From: Nonomuraea basaltis
GTDB lineage: Bacteria > Actinomycetota > Actinomycetes > Streptosporangiales > Streptosporangiaceae
DNA: 64,000 nucleotides
Assembly (NCBI RefSeq): GCF_005893125.1
Contig: NZ_VCJS01000009.1
Span: 1-64,000, forward strand
Direction of reading: 5' to 3'
How positions within the stretch are numbered: the first letter of the stretch is position 1; every line of letters starts with the position of its first letter. The notes under the pieces are model-generated. The model was not told the origin of the DNA, ran no database searches, and worked only from the letters and a program-made list of their open reading frames with translations. Made by a program: the position numbers and the translations under genes. Shown here in pieces: positions 35,520 through 44,324 of the stretch.

Positions 35520-36394
35520 GCAGCGAGGCAGGGGTCCTCCCCCAGCAGGTCGCGATGCGCAGGTGGCGCCGGGGCATGCCCGCCCTCGTGCCGTACGCGG
35601 TGATCGCCCTGTACGCGCTCGTGGCGGCGATCGGGCCGCTCCTCATCGACTACGACCCGGTGCACACCCCGCTGCCGGACCGCCTGCTCGCCCCCGGCAC
35701 GCCGACCGCGTCCGGCGAGGTCGCCTGGCTCGGCACCGACGCGCTCGGCCGGGACATCCTCGCGCAGATCGTCTACGGCGCCCGCACGTCGCTGACGATC
35801 GGGCTCGCGACGGTGCTGGTCGCATCCCTGGTCGGGGTCGCCGTCGGCATCGTCGCCGGCTACGCCCGCGGCTGGCTGGACGCGGTGCTGGCCCGGATCA
35901 TCGACGTGCTCCAGGCGTTCCCGGCGATCCTGCTCGCCATCGTGATCGCCGGCGTGTTCGCCCGCAGCGTCCTGGTGGTGGTCCTCGCGCTGTCCGTGAC
36001 GGCCTGGATCTCCTTCGCCCGGGTCACCCGCGGCGTCGCCCTGTCGCTGCGCGAGCGGGCGTGGGTCGACGCGGCCCGGGTGATGGGCGTGCCGGTCCGG
36101 TCGATCGTCGCCCGGCACGTGCTGCCGTTCACCATCGGCCCGGTCGTCGCGCTGGCCACGCTCGAGTTCGCCCTCGTCGTGCTGGCCGAGGCAGGCCTGA
36201 GCTTCCTCGGCATCGGGCTGCCGAACACGGCCGTGTCATGGGGACAGACGATCGCGAACGGACAGCAGTACCTGGAGACCGCCTGGTGGATCTCGACGCT
36301 GCCGGGCATCGCGCTGTCCCTGCTGATCGTCAGCATCGGCATTCTCGGCGATCAGCTCACCGCCCGCTACGGACACCGTCGCAGCCGGACCTGA
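35516..36394 (+). CDS. Dpp/Opp-type ABC permease, subunit C
   Basis: 292-residue DppC-family permease: WLGTDALGRDILAQIVYGAR, EAA loop WVDAARVMGVPVRSIVARH, and EAGLSFLGIGLP are diagnostic. ATG overlaps the preceding stop (ATGA). Followed after 27 bases by the binding-protein gene, whose strong ribosome-binding site GGGAGAA suits a higher expression level. Confidence 0.95.
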   Translation: MSSEAGVLPQQVAMRRWRRGMPALVPYAVIALYALVAAIGPLLIDYDPVHTPLPDRLLAPGTPTASGEVAWLGTDALGRDILAQIVYGARTSLTIGLATVLVASLVGVAVGIVAGYARGWLDAVLARIIDVLQAFPAILLAIVIAGVFARSVLVVVLALSVTAWISFARVTRGVALSLRERAWVDAARVMGVPVRSIVARHVLPFTIGPVVALATLEFALVVLAEAGLSFLGIGLPNTAVSWGQTIANGQQYLETAWWISTLPGIALSLLIVSIGILGDQLTARYGHRRSRT

Positions 36395-36421
36395 CCCCCC
36401 TTTTCCTGACGGGAGAACTCA

Positions 36422-37939
36422 ATGACCGAGTTCCGCAAGAGAGCCGCGATCGCGGCCGTGGCACTGCTCCTGCTCACCGGCTGCTCCACCACCACCGGGG
36501 GCGCCGGACCCGGCGACGCCGCCGCAGGCAAGGGCCTGACGGCCGCGGGCACCTATCCGATCGAGAGCCTGGACCCGCACGGGGCGCAGGGCGCGACGAC
36601 CGGCACGCAGCTCGCCGCACAGGCGATCTTCAGCCGGCTCGTACGCCCGGACGCCGATGGCAAGGTCACCGGCGACCTCGCCGACAAGTGGGAGCCCGGC
36701 GCCACCGCGGCGGAGTGGACGTTCCACCTCCGCGACGGCGTCACGTTCTCCGACGGCAAACCGGTGACCGCCGCAGACGTGGTCGCCTCGTTCGACCGGA
36801 TGGTGAAGATCGACGGCCCGAACGCCGCCAACTTCCCCGACTACAAGATGACCGCCTCTGCCGGCGGCGAGGTGAAGCTGACCGCGCCGGCCCCGGACGC
36901 GTCGATCCCGCGCAAACTCGGCCTGTTCTATGTCATTCCGGGCACCATCAAGGCCGAGGACACCGCGTTCTTCGAGCGCCCGGTCGGCTCGGGCCCGTTC
37001 GTCGTGAACCGGTTCGCGCCGAGCGAGGTGCTGGCGCTGGCCCCGAACAAGACGTACTGGGATGCCGCGCCGCAGGTCGGAAAGCTGGAGATCCGCAACA
37101 TCCCCGACCTCTCGGCCCGGCTGACCGCGCTGCGCACCGGCGAGGTGGACGTGGTCTGGGGCATCCCTGATGACCAGCTTCCCGTGCTGCGCGGCGAGAG
37201 CGGCGTGACCGTCGAGACGGTGCCGAGCACCGCGGTGTTCACGATGTGGTTCAACTCCTCGACCCCCGCGCTGAAGAGTTCGAAGGTGCGCCGCGCTCTG
37301 TGGCAGGCGGTCGACTTCGCCACGATCATCAAGCAGCTCTACCCGGAGACCGGCGCCCTGGCCGACGCCCCGGTGGCACCCGCGGTGCTCGGGTACGCCA
37401 AGCAGCAGCCGGTCGGCCACGATGCGAAGGCCGCCAAGGCCGCGCTGGAGGAGGCCGGTTTCGACTTCGGCGGCAAGCTGCGGCTGCAGTTCTCCGACGC
37501 CGAGTTCCGCCCGTTCGTCCAGGCGGTGGCATCCGGGCTCGCCGAGATCGGCGTGCACGCGGACGTGCTGGAGAAGGAGAAGGCCGTCTTCACCAAGGAC
37601 CTGCTCGCGCTCAACTGGGACATCAACTTCCAGCAGCTCGCGACGCCCACCTACGACGCGGCGAGCAACCTCGGCCGGCTCTACCCGTGCGCGGCCGGCC
37701 GTACCGGGTACTGCAATCCCGAGCTGGACAAGCTGCTCGCCAAGGCGGGCGCGAACGCCGTCGAGGCCGAGCGCGCCGGGCTCTACGGCCAGGCGAGCGA
37801 GATCATCTGGCGGGACGCGGTCGGCATGTACCCGATGGCGGTGAAGCTGGCATACGCCTGGAACAAGAGGGTCGGCGGGTTCACGCCGGAACCCAGCGGG
37901 CTGCCCGACTTCTCAAGCGTCCGGCTCAACGGCGCGTGA
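36422..37939 (+). CDS. Solute-binding lipoprotein (SBP_bac_5 family)
   Basis: 505-residue substrate-binding protein of the oligopeptide/nickel type. Lipobox LLTGC with Cys21; ESLDPHGAQG, WEPGATAAEWTFHLRDGVTF and ADVVASFDRMV are the conserved family segments, and the C-terminal lobe contains KSSKVRRALWQAVD. Family members bind peptides, sugars or oligosaccharides. Stop overlaps the next start (TGATG). Substrate is best guessed from the hydrolase genes downstream. Confidence 0.94.
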   Translation: MTEFRKRAAIAAVALLLLTGCSTTTGGAGPGDAAAGKGLTAAGTYPIESLDPHGAQGATTGTQLAAQAIFSRLVRPDADGKVTGDLADKWEPGATAAEWTFHLRDGVTFSDGKPVTAADVVASFDRMVKIDGPNAANFPDYKMTASAGGEVKLTAPAPDASIPRKLGLFYVIPGTIKAEDTAFFERPVGSGPFVVNRFAPSEVLALAPNKTYWDAAPQVGKLEIRNIPDLSARLTALRTGEVDVVWGIPDDQLPVLRGESGVTVETVPSTAVFTMWFNSSTPALKSSKVRRALWQAVDFATIIKQLYPETGALADAPVAPAVLGYAKQQPVGHDAKAAKAALEEAGFDFGGKLRLQFSDAEFRPFVQAVASGLAEIGVHADVLEKEKAVFTKDLLALNWDINFQQLATPTYDAASNLGRLYPCAAGRTGYCNPELDKLLAKAGANAVEAERAGLYGQASEIIWRDAVGMYPMAVKLAYAWNKRVGGFTPEPSGLPDFSSVRLNGA

Positions 37940-38973
37940 TGGGCGAGAGAGTGACCGCCCGGTCGCACGATGCCGGCCCCGCGAGCCCGGAGCCCGACGG
38001 CTCCCTGCTGCGGATCGGCGGCCTCGTCGTCGAGCTGCCCGCCCAGGACGGCGCGGGCGGCACGGTCCGCGTCGTGGACGGCGTGTCGTTCGACGTGCCC
38101 GCGGGCAGCACGGTCGGCCTGATCGGCGAGTCCGGCAGCGGCAAGACGATGACCGCGCTCGCGGTCATCGGCCTGCTGCCCGAAGGTGCCGTGACCGGTG
38201 GCGAGCTGGTGTGGCGCGGCGAGGATCTGCTGCGGCCCGGCGCCGACCGGCGGCGGGTCCGGGGCCACGAGATCTCGATGATCTTCCAGGATCCGCTCGC
38301 CGCGCTGAACCCGAGCCTGACCATCGGCCGGCAGGTCGGCGAGATCCTGCGGCGCGACGGGCGGCCGCGCGCCGAGGTCCGGCGCGCGGTGATCGACCTG
38401 CTCGACCGGGCCGGAGTGCCGGACCCGGCCGGGCGGATGCGGAGTTACCCCCACGAGCTCTCCGGCGGGCTGCGGCAGCGCGCCATGATCGCCCTCGCCC
38501 TGGCCGGCGACCCGTCACTGCTGCTCGCCGACGAGCCGACCACCGCGCTCGACGTCACCGTGCAGGCCAGGATCCTGCGACTGCTCCGCTCGATCCAGCA
38601 GGAGCGAGGGCTGGCGATGCTGCTGGTCAGCCACGACCTCCGGGTGGTCGCCCACGTCGCGGACCAGGTCGTGGTCATGTACGCGGGGCGCGTCGCCGAG
38701 CGCGGCCCGGCCAGCGAGACTCTGCGGCGGCCGGCGCATCCCTACACGCGGGCGCTGGTCGCGAGCGTCCCCGCGGTGCGCACCCGCACCGCGCTCGCCG
38801 CCCCCCTGCCCGGAGCTCCCGCGACCCCGGCCAACCGGCCGGCCGCGTGCGCGTTCCATCCCCGATGCCCGCTCGCCAGGGACCGGTGCCGTGTGGAGGC
38901 ACCGGTCGCCCGCGAGGTCGAGCCGGGCCGGTGGAGCGCCTGCCACTTCGCCGAGGAGGTGCTCGACCGGTGA
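37939..38973 (+). CDS. Dpp/Opp-type ABC ATPase, subunit D
   Basis: 344-residue ATPase: [17 protein letters not shown] (Walker A), [29 protein letters not shown] (Walker B), [14 protein letters not shown], and the C-terminal oligo_HPY segment with the Cys cluster [15 protein letters not shown] that in this family can hold an iron-sulfur cluster. ATG at 37939 or GTG at 37936. Overlaps subunit F by 4 bases. Confidence 0.94.
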   Translation: MGERVTARSHDAGPASPEPDGSLLRIGGLVVELPAQDGAGGTVRVVDGVSFDVPAGSTVGLIGESGSGKTMTALAVIGLLPEGAVTGGELVWRGEDLLRPGADRRRVRGHEISMIFQDPLAALNPSLTIGRQVGEILRRDGRPRAEVRRAVIDLLDRAGVPDPAGRMRSYPHELSGGLRQRAMIALALAGDPSLLLADEPTTALDVTVQARILRLLRSIQQERGLAMLLVSHDLRVVAHVADQVVVMYAGRVAERGPASETLRRPAHPYTRALVASVPAVRTRTALAAPLPGAPATPANRPAACAFHPRCPLARDRCRVEAPVAREVEPGRWSACHFAEEVLDR

Positions 38974-39758
38974 GCGACATGCTCGAAGTTTCCGACCTGC
39001 GGGTCACCTTCGGTGGCCGTGGCCGCCGTCGCCGGGACGGCCTGATCGCCGTCGACGGGGTGAACCTGCGGGTCGCGCCGGAGGAGACGCTGGCGGTGGT
39101 CGGCGAGTCCGGCTCGGGGAAGACCACGGTCGCCCGCTGCGTCGTCGGGCTGCAGCGGCCGGACTCCGGGTCGGTGACCTTCGACGGGCAGCCGCTCGGC
39201 CCGGCCGGCCGGCGCCCGCCCGAGCTGCAGCGCGCGATCCAGATAGTGTTCCAGGACCCGCGCTCGTCGCTCAACCCGCGGATGTCCGTGGCCGCGCTGA
39301 TCGGCGAGGCCTGGCGCACGCATCCGGCCGCGGCACCGCCGGGCGACCCGGCCCAGGCACTGGGGCGGGTGCTGGCCGACGTCGGCCTCGACGTCGACGT
39401 GGCCGGCCGCCGCGCCGGCGACCTGTCCGGCGGCCAGTGCCAGCGGGTCAGCATCGCCCGCGCGCTCGCCGTCCGGCCACGGCTGCTGGTGTGCGACGAG
39501 GCGGTCTCGGCCCTCGACGTGTCCGTGCAGGCGCAGATCCTGCGGCTGCTCGTGGATCTGCGGCGCAGCCACCGGCTCGCGCTGCTGTTCATCTCGCACG
39601 ACCTGGGCGTGGTCCACCAGATCGCCGACCGGGTCGCGGTGATGCGGCGCGGAGTCGTCGTCGAGGAGGGCCCCGCCGGCGAGGTGCTCGGCGCACCCAG
39701 GCACGAGTACACGCAGACCTTGCTGGACGCCGCACTCGACCTGGGAGTCGAAGCATGA
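38970..39758 (+). CDS. Dpp/Opp-type ABC ATPase, subunit F
   Basis: 262-residue ATPase: [79 protein letters not shown]. It is short: the C-terminal oligo_HPY/Cys cluster seen in its partner is absent. GTG start overlaps the preceding TGA; its own stop overlaps the hydrolase start (ATGA). Confidence 0.94.
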   Translation: MSDMLEVSDLRVTFGGRGRRRRDGLIAVDGVNLRVAPEETLAVVGESGSGKTTVARCVVGLQRPDSGSVTFDGQPLGPAGRRPPELQRAIQIVFQDPRSSLNPRMSVAALIGEAWRTHPAAAPPGDPAQALGRVLADVGLDVDVAGRRAGDLSGGQCQRVSIARALAVRPRLLVCDEAVSALDVSVQAQILRLLVDLRRSHRLALLFISHDLGVVHQIADRVAVMRRGVVVEEGPAGEVLGAPRHEYTQTLLDAALDLGVEA

Positions 39759-41794
39759 CCGCAGGCTGGAACACCTGGGACGTCACGACCCACACCGGCA
39801 TGGTCCACCTCCCGTCCGGGCTGCGGATCCGGTTCGGCGTGCCCGGCGCCCCCCTCGACGGGTTCACCTGGCGCGACGGGCTGGTCCGGCTCGGGCATCA
39901 CACCGTCGACGGGAGCTACGCGGAGGTCACCGTCGAGGCGGGCGGCGGCCGGCTGCATCTGGTCATGGCCGGCGGACCCACGGATGCGCTGTATGTCCGG
40001 GCCCAGGGGACCGCGGGCGTGCTCGTGGTCCTCGACGGGTGGCGTGACACCGGCGTGGCCGCCGACGGCAGGCTCGTCCGGGTCGGCGGTGAGCCTTGGC
40101 GGGTCGCCACCTCGGTGCCGGCGGAAGGCCTGGAGCTGGAGTTCGCCGACGAGGTCGACCTGTACGTGGCTCCGGATGGCATGCCCGGCGATGTCCGCGA
40201 CGTACCCGCGGTGCTGCGGCGCCGGCTGGCCGAGGCCGAGCGCACCACGCCGCGCTCCGGCGGCTGGCTCGGCGACGCCGCCGCGGCCGCGACGCGCGCC
40301 GTCACCTGGAACACGATCTACGCGCCGGATCTCGGCCGGGTCCTCACGCCAACCTCCAGGGACTTCGTCTCCGCCCAGCGCAAGGGCTTCTACGGGAGCT
40401 GGGCGCTGCACGCCTGGGACACGTTCTTCACCGGCCTGGTCGCCGCCACCGTCGACCGCGACCACGCCCGCGAGATCTTCGGCCAGATCCTCCCCTTCGC
40501 CAATGAGCAGGGCATGGTCCCGAACCGCGTGTCCGACGACAGGGGCACCACCGCCGATCGCTCGCAACCCCCGGTGGGAGCACTGACCGTGCGCAAGGCC
40601 TACCTCGCCGGCGGGCTGTCCGACGACACCCGCGACCGGGCACTGCTCACCAGCACCTTCCCGGCGCTGCTGGCCTGGCACGACTGGTGGCCCCGAGCCC
40701 GCCGCGGCCCGCACGGCCTGCTCGCCTGGGGCTCGGACCCCATCGCCGGCGACCTCGAGTCGGCGACCCTGGACCGGACGAAACGGGAGTCCGGCCTGGA
40801 CGACTCGCCCATGTACGACGAGGCGGCCTACGACCCGGACACGCACACGATGGACCTCGCCGACGTCGGGCTCGTCGCGCTGCACATCGCCGACGCCGAC
40901 GCGCTGGCCGACATCGCCGGCGTGCTCGGCGAAACCGAGGTGGCGCGACGGTTGCGTACTGAGGCGACGGCGGCACGGGCAGCCGCCGGCCCGCTGCTGT
41001 GGGACGCCGCCTTGGGCGGCTATCAGAATCTGCGGGCCGACGGGAAGCACGACCCGCACGTGTCGCCGACCATGCTGTACCCGCTGCTGGCCGGGATGCC
41101 GGACCCCGAGCGGGCCGCCGCCCTCGTCTCCCGGCTGCTGCGACCGGAGACACTCGGCGGCGATCCGCCGCTACCGAGCGCCGCCCGCGACGATCCCGGC
41201 TACGAGGCGACCTACTGGCGCGGGCGCATCTGGGCGCCGATGGCTTTCCTCGCGATCGAGGGCCTGCGCCGCTACGAGCTCACCGAAGCCGGGCGCCCGC
41301 TGGTCGCCGCGCTGCTGCGGCTCTTCCTCGCCGAATGGGACACGCACAGCCACGTCCGCGAGAACTACCCGGCCACCTTCGGGGAGGACGTACGGGCCCT
41401 GCAGGCGCGCTCGGACGGGCTGATGGCCTGGGGCGGCCTGCTGGCCTACCTCGCGTACGGCGAGCTCGCCGACGCCCGGCAGGACGGCTGGCGTTTCGCC
41501 CATCCCGGAGAGCCCGCCGAACTGGCCAACCTGCCGCTCGGCGACGGCCGGCTCTCTGTGGTAGCCGGCGACCGGCTGACCGTGGCGCTGGACGGGCATG
41601 CGCTGCTCGACGCCGCACCGGACGTCGTGGTCACCGCCTACCGGCGTACCGCCCACGAGGTCACCGGGATCGCCCGCGGCAGCGGCGATCTCTTCGTCAG
41701 CCCACCGGGAGCCGGTGACCCGGTCCGGGTGGCGGTCACCGAGGACCCGAAGCGCTTCCACATAACCGACAACGATGGGGGAATGCCCGCGTGA
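39755..41794 (+). CDS. GH63/MGH1-like (alpha/alpha)6 glycoside hydrolase, cytoplasmic
   Basis: 679-residue protein without a signal peptide. After an N-terminal beta-rich domain (about 1-170), the catalytic barrel shows FYGSWALHAWDTFFTGLVAA, QGMVPNRVSDDRG, SGLDDSPMYDEAAYD, TYWRGRIWAPMAFL and SHVRENYPATFGED, the motif set of bacterial GH63/mannosylglycerate-hydrolase-like enzymes. A C-terminal beta domain follows. It should cleave the imported oligosaccharide inside the cell. Exact linkage cannot be told. Overlaps both neighbours by 4 bases. Confidence 0.82.
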   Translation: MTAGWNTWDVTTHTGMVHLPSGLRIRFGVPGAPLDGFTWRDGLVRLGHHTVDGSYAEVTVEAGGGRLHLVMAGGPTDALYVRAQGTAGVLVVLDGWRDTGVAADGRLVRVGGEPWRVATSVPAEGLELEFADEVDLYVAPDGMPGDVRDVPAVLRRRLAEAERTTPRSGGWLGDAAAAATRAVTWNTIYAPDLGRVLTPTSRDFVSAQRKGFYGSWALHAWDTFFTGLVAATVDRDHAREIFGQILPFANEQGMVPNRVSDDRGTTADRSQPPVGALTVRKAYLAGGLSDDTRDRALLTSTFPALLAWHDWWPRARRGPHGLLAWGSDPIAGDLESATLDRTKRESGLDDSPMYDEAAYDPDTHTMDLADVGLVALHIADADALADIAGVLGETEVARRLRTEATAARAAAGPLLWDAALGGYQNLRADGKHDPHVSPTMLYPLLAGMPDPERAAALVSRLLRPETLGGDPPLPSAARDDPGYEATYWRGRIWAPMAFLAIEGLRRYELTEAGRPLVAALLRLFLAEWDTHSHVRENYPATFGEDVRALQARSDGLMAWGGLLAYLAYGELADARQDGWRFAHPGEPAELANLPLGDGRLSVVAGDRLTVALDGHALLDAAPDVVVTAYRRTAHEVTGIARGSGDLFVSPPGAGDPVRVAVTEDPKRFHITDNDGGMPA

Positions 41795-43404
41795 CAAGGG
41801 AATCCGAGACCACGGCCGACATCCTGGTCGCCGGCGGCGGGCTCGGCGGGGTCGCCGCCGCGCTGGCCGCGCTGCGCCGGGGCCGGTCAGTGGTGCTCGT
41901 GGAGGAGACCGACTGGATCGGCGGCCAGCTCACCAGCCAGGGAGTGCCGCCGGACGAGCACACCTGGATCGAGCAGTTCGGGTGCACCCGCAGCTATCGG
42001 CGGCTGCGCGAGGCGATCCGTGACCACTACCGGACGTGGTACCCGCTCACCGACGAGGCGCTCGCTCGCCCGGACCTCAACCCCGGCGAGGGGCGGGTCT
42101 CACGGCTGTGCCACGAGCCCAAGGTCGCCGCCGCCGTGCTCGCCGCCATGGTCATGCCGTACGTGTCGGCCGGTCGGCTGCGCATCCTGTACGGCCACAA
42201 GGTCGTCGGCGCCGTCGTGGACGGCGATCGGGTCCGCACCGTCACCGTCGAGGGGGCCGACGGGCATCGGCTCGATGTGACCGCCCCGTACGTCCTGGAC
42301 GCCACCGAGCTCGGCGACCTGCTGCCGCTCACCGGCGCCGAGCACGTCACCGGTTTCGAGTCCCAGCGCGACACCGGTGAGCCGAGCGCGCCCGGCGAGG
42401 CCCAGCCGGCGAACATGCAGGCGTTCTCGTGGGTGTTCGCGATCGACCATCGGGCGGGGGAGAACCACACGATCGACCGCCCCGCCGGCTACTCCGAGTG
42501 GGTGCGCTACCAGCCGCCGAAGTGGCCCAACCCACTGCTCAGCCTGAGCGCGCCCGACCCGAGGACGCTGGAGGTCGTACGGCGCGAGTTCATCCCGAAC
42601 GCCGCCTCCGGCCCGGTCGTCGCCGACCAGCGCGCCGATCCCGGCGACAAAGAGCTGTGGGCGTTCCGCAGGGTGCTGTCCCGCAACGTGTTCCGGCCGG
42701 GGTTCGCCGACAGCGACGTGACCGTCGTGAACTGGCCGATGATCGACTACCTGCCCGGCCCGCTGATCGGAGTGAGCGACGAGGAGCGGGACAAGCACCT
42801 GGCCGGCGCCCGCGAGCTGAGCATGAGCATGCTCTACTGGCTGCAGACCGAGGCGCCGCGCCAGGACGGCGGCACCGGCTGGCCAGGACTCCGGCTCCGC
42901 GGCGACGTGATGGGCACCGCCGACGGGCTGGCCAAGGCGCCCTATATCCGGGAGTCCCGGCGCATCACCGCCCGCTACCGGATCGTCGAGCAGGACCTGT
43001 CGATCGCGGTGCGCGGCGAGGCCGGCGCGGTGAGCTACCCCGACTCGGTCGGGATCGGCATGTACCGCATCGACCTGCACCCCTCGACCGGCGGAGACAC
43101 CTACATCGACGTCGCCGGCTGTCCCTTCCAGATCCCGCTCGGCGCGCTGCTCCCCGTCCGGCTGCGCAACCTGCTGCCGGCGGCCAAGAACATCGGCACC
43201 ACCCACATCACCAACGGCTGTTACCGCCTGCATCCGGTGGAGTGGAACATCGGCGAGGTGGCCGGCGCGCTCGCCGCACACTGCCTCGAACACAGGCTGG
43301 AGCCCGAGCAGGTGCACGCCGATGGGGCGCGGCTGCGGGCGTTCCAGGACGAGCTGGTCGCCGACGGCGTCGAGCTCGCCTGGCCCGAGATCAAGGGGTA
43401 CTGA
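41791..43404 (+). CDS. FAD-dependent oxidoreductase (FAD_oxidored family)
   Basis: 537-residue flavoprotein: Rossmann motif DILVAGGGLGGVAAALAAL, VLVEETDWIGGQLTSQGVP at the second strand, VLDATELGDLLPLTG, and a C-terminal segment LLPAAKNIGTTHITNG with NIGEVAGALAAHCLE closing the FAD site. This family (PF12831) includes many uncharacterised enzymes in sugar loci. It presumably oxidises a sugar-derived hydroxyl or amine. GTG start overlaps the hydrolase stop; stop shares a base with the next ATG. Confidence 0.85.
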   Translation: MTRESETTADILVAGGGLGGVAAALAALRRGRSVVLVEETDWIGGQLTSQGVPPDEHTWIEQFGCTRSYRRLREAIRDHYRTWYPLTDEALARPDLNPGEGRVSRLCHEPKVAAAVLAAMVMPYVSAGRLRILYGHKVVGAVVDGDRVRTVTVEGADGHRLDVTAPYVLDATELGDLLPLTGAEHVTGFESQRDTGEPSAPGEAQPANMQAFSWVFAIDHRAGENHTIDRPAGYSEWVRYQPPKWPNPLLSLSAPDPRTLEVVRREFIPNAASGPVVADQRADPGDKELWAFRRVLSRNVFRPGFADSDVTVVNWPMIDYLPGPLIGVSDEERDKHLAGARELSMSMLYWLQTEAPRQDGGTGWPGLRLRGDVMGTADGLAKAPYIRESRRITARYRIVEQDLSIAVRGEAGAVSYPDSVGIGMYRIDLHPSTGGDTYIDVAGCPFQIPLGALLPVRLRNLLPAAKNIGTTHITNGCYRLHPVEWNIGEVAGALAAHCLEHRLEPEQVHADGARLRAFQDELVADGVELAWPEIKGY

Positions 43405-44321
43405 TGCCGACCGGCGGCCGACGGCTCCTCAGTGGCGTGATGATCCCGCTGGTCACCCCGATGAGCGCGCCGGGAACACCGTCGGCCGAGGCGGCGGCGG
43501 GACTGCTCGAGGCGCTCGCCACGGCAGGTGCGCGCAGCCTGATGTTGTTCGGCAGCAACGGCGAGGGCCCGTTGCTGCCGGTCTCCGCGCTCGGCGAGTT
43601 CGCCGAACGCGTGGCGAAGCGGTGGCGCGAGCTCACCGGCGGGCCGGTGCTGTGCAACGTCACCGCGGCCGGCACCGCGGAGGCGCTCGAGCGCGCGGCG
43701 GCGGTCGCGCCGGCCAGGCCCGACGCGATCGTGCTCAGCCCGCCCATCTACTTCCGGCATCGCGACGACGAGATCGCCGCTCACTACGCGGCCCTGGCCG
43801 GTCTCGACGTCCCGGTGGTCGCCTACAACGCGCCGCGCTACAGCAACCCGCTCGGCCCGGCGCTGATCGACGCGCTGGTGGCGATGCCGCACGTGGTCGG
43901 CGTCAAGGACAGCTCAGGCGACCTGGAGCTGCTGGGCCACATCGTCTCCGCTGCCGGGCGCCGCCCCGACTTCGGCGTGAGCCAGGGGGCGGAGCCCCAA
44001 CTGCTCGCGGCGCTGCGGCTCGGCGCCGACGGCATCGTCCCCGGCATCGCGAACCTGGCGGCCCGGCCGGCCGTCGAGCTCGTCGCCGCCCACGAGGCCG
44101 GGCGAGACGACGACTCCGAGGAAGCGCAGCGGGTGATCGACCGGTTGCTCGCCCTGCACTCCGTGCGGCCGGGGGTGCCCGCGGTCAAGGCCGTGCTCGA
44201 CGAGCGCGGGCTGTGCCCACCGCACGTGGCCGCGCCACTCGCGCCGTGCACCGAGGCCGAACGGCGCGCCCTGATCGACCTGCTCAGCAACGACGAAGCA
44301 CATCTCTTACCTCGGAGGTAG
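43404..44321 (+). CDS. DHDPS/N-acetylneuraminate lyase-family aldolase
   Basis: 305-residue class I aldolase. Schiff-base Lys in VVGVKDSSGDLELL, the Tyr of VPVVAYNAPRYSNP, and GSNGEGPLLP in place of the common GTTGE binding loop. The changed loop suggests a substrate other than aspartate semialdehyde; in this context a keto-acid sugar such as sialic acid or a keto-deoxy sugar acid is plausible. ATG at 43404 overlaps the upstream stop (TGATG). Confidence 0.86.
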   Translation: MPTGGRRLLSGVMIPLVTPMSAPGTPSAEAAAGLLEALATAGARSLMLFGSNGEGPLLPVSALGEFAERVAKRWRELTGGPVLCNVTAAGTAEALERAAAVAPARPDAIVLSPPIYFRHRDDEIAAHYAALAGLDVPVVAYNAPRYSNPLGPALIDALVAMPHVVGVKDSSGDLELLGHIVSAAGRRPDFGVSQGAEPQLLAALRLGADGIVPGIANLAARPAVELVAAHEAGRDDDSEEAQRVIDRLLALHSVRPGVPAVKAVLDERGLCPPHVAAPLAPCTEAERRALIDLLSNDEAHLLPRR

Positions 44322-44324
44322 AAC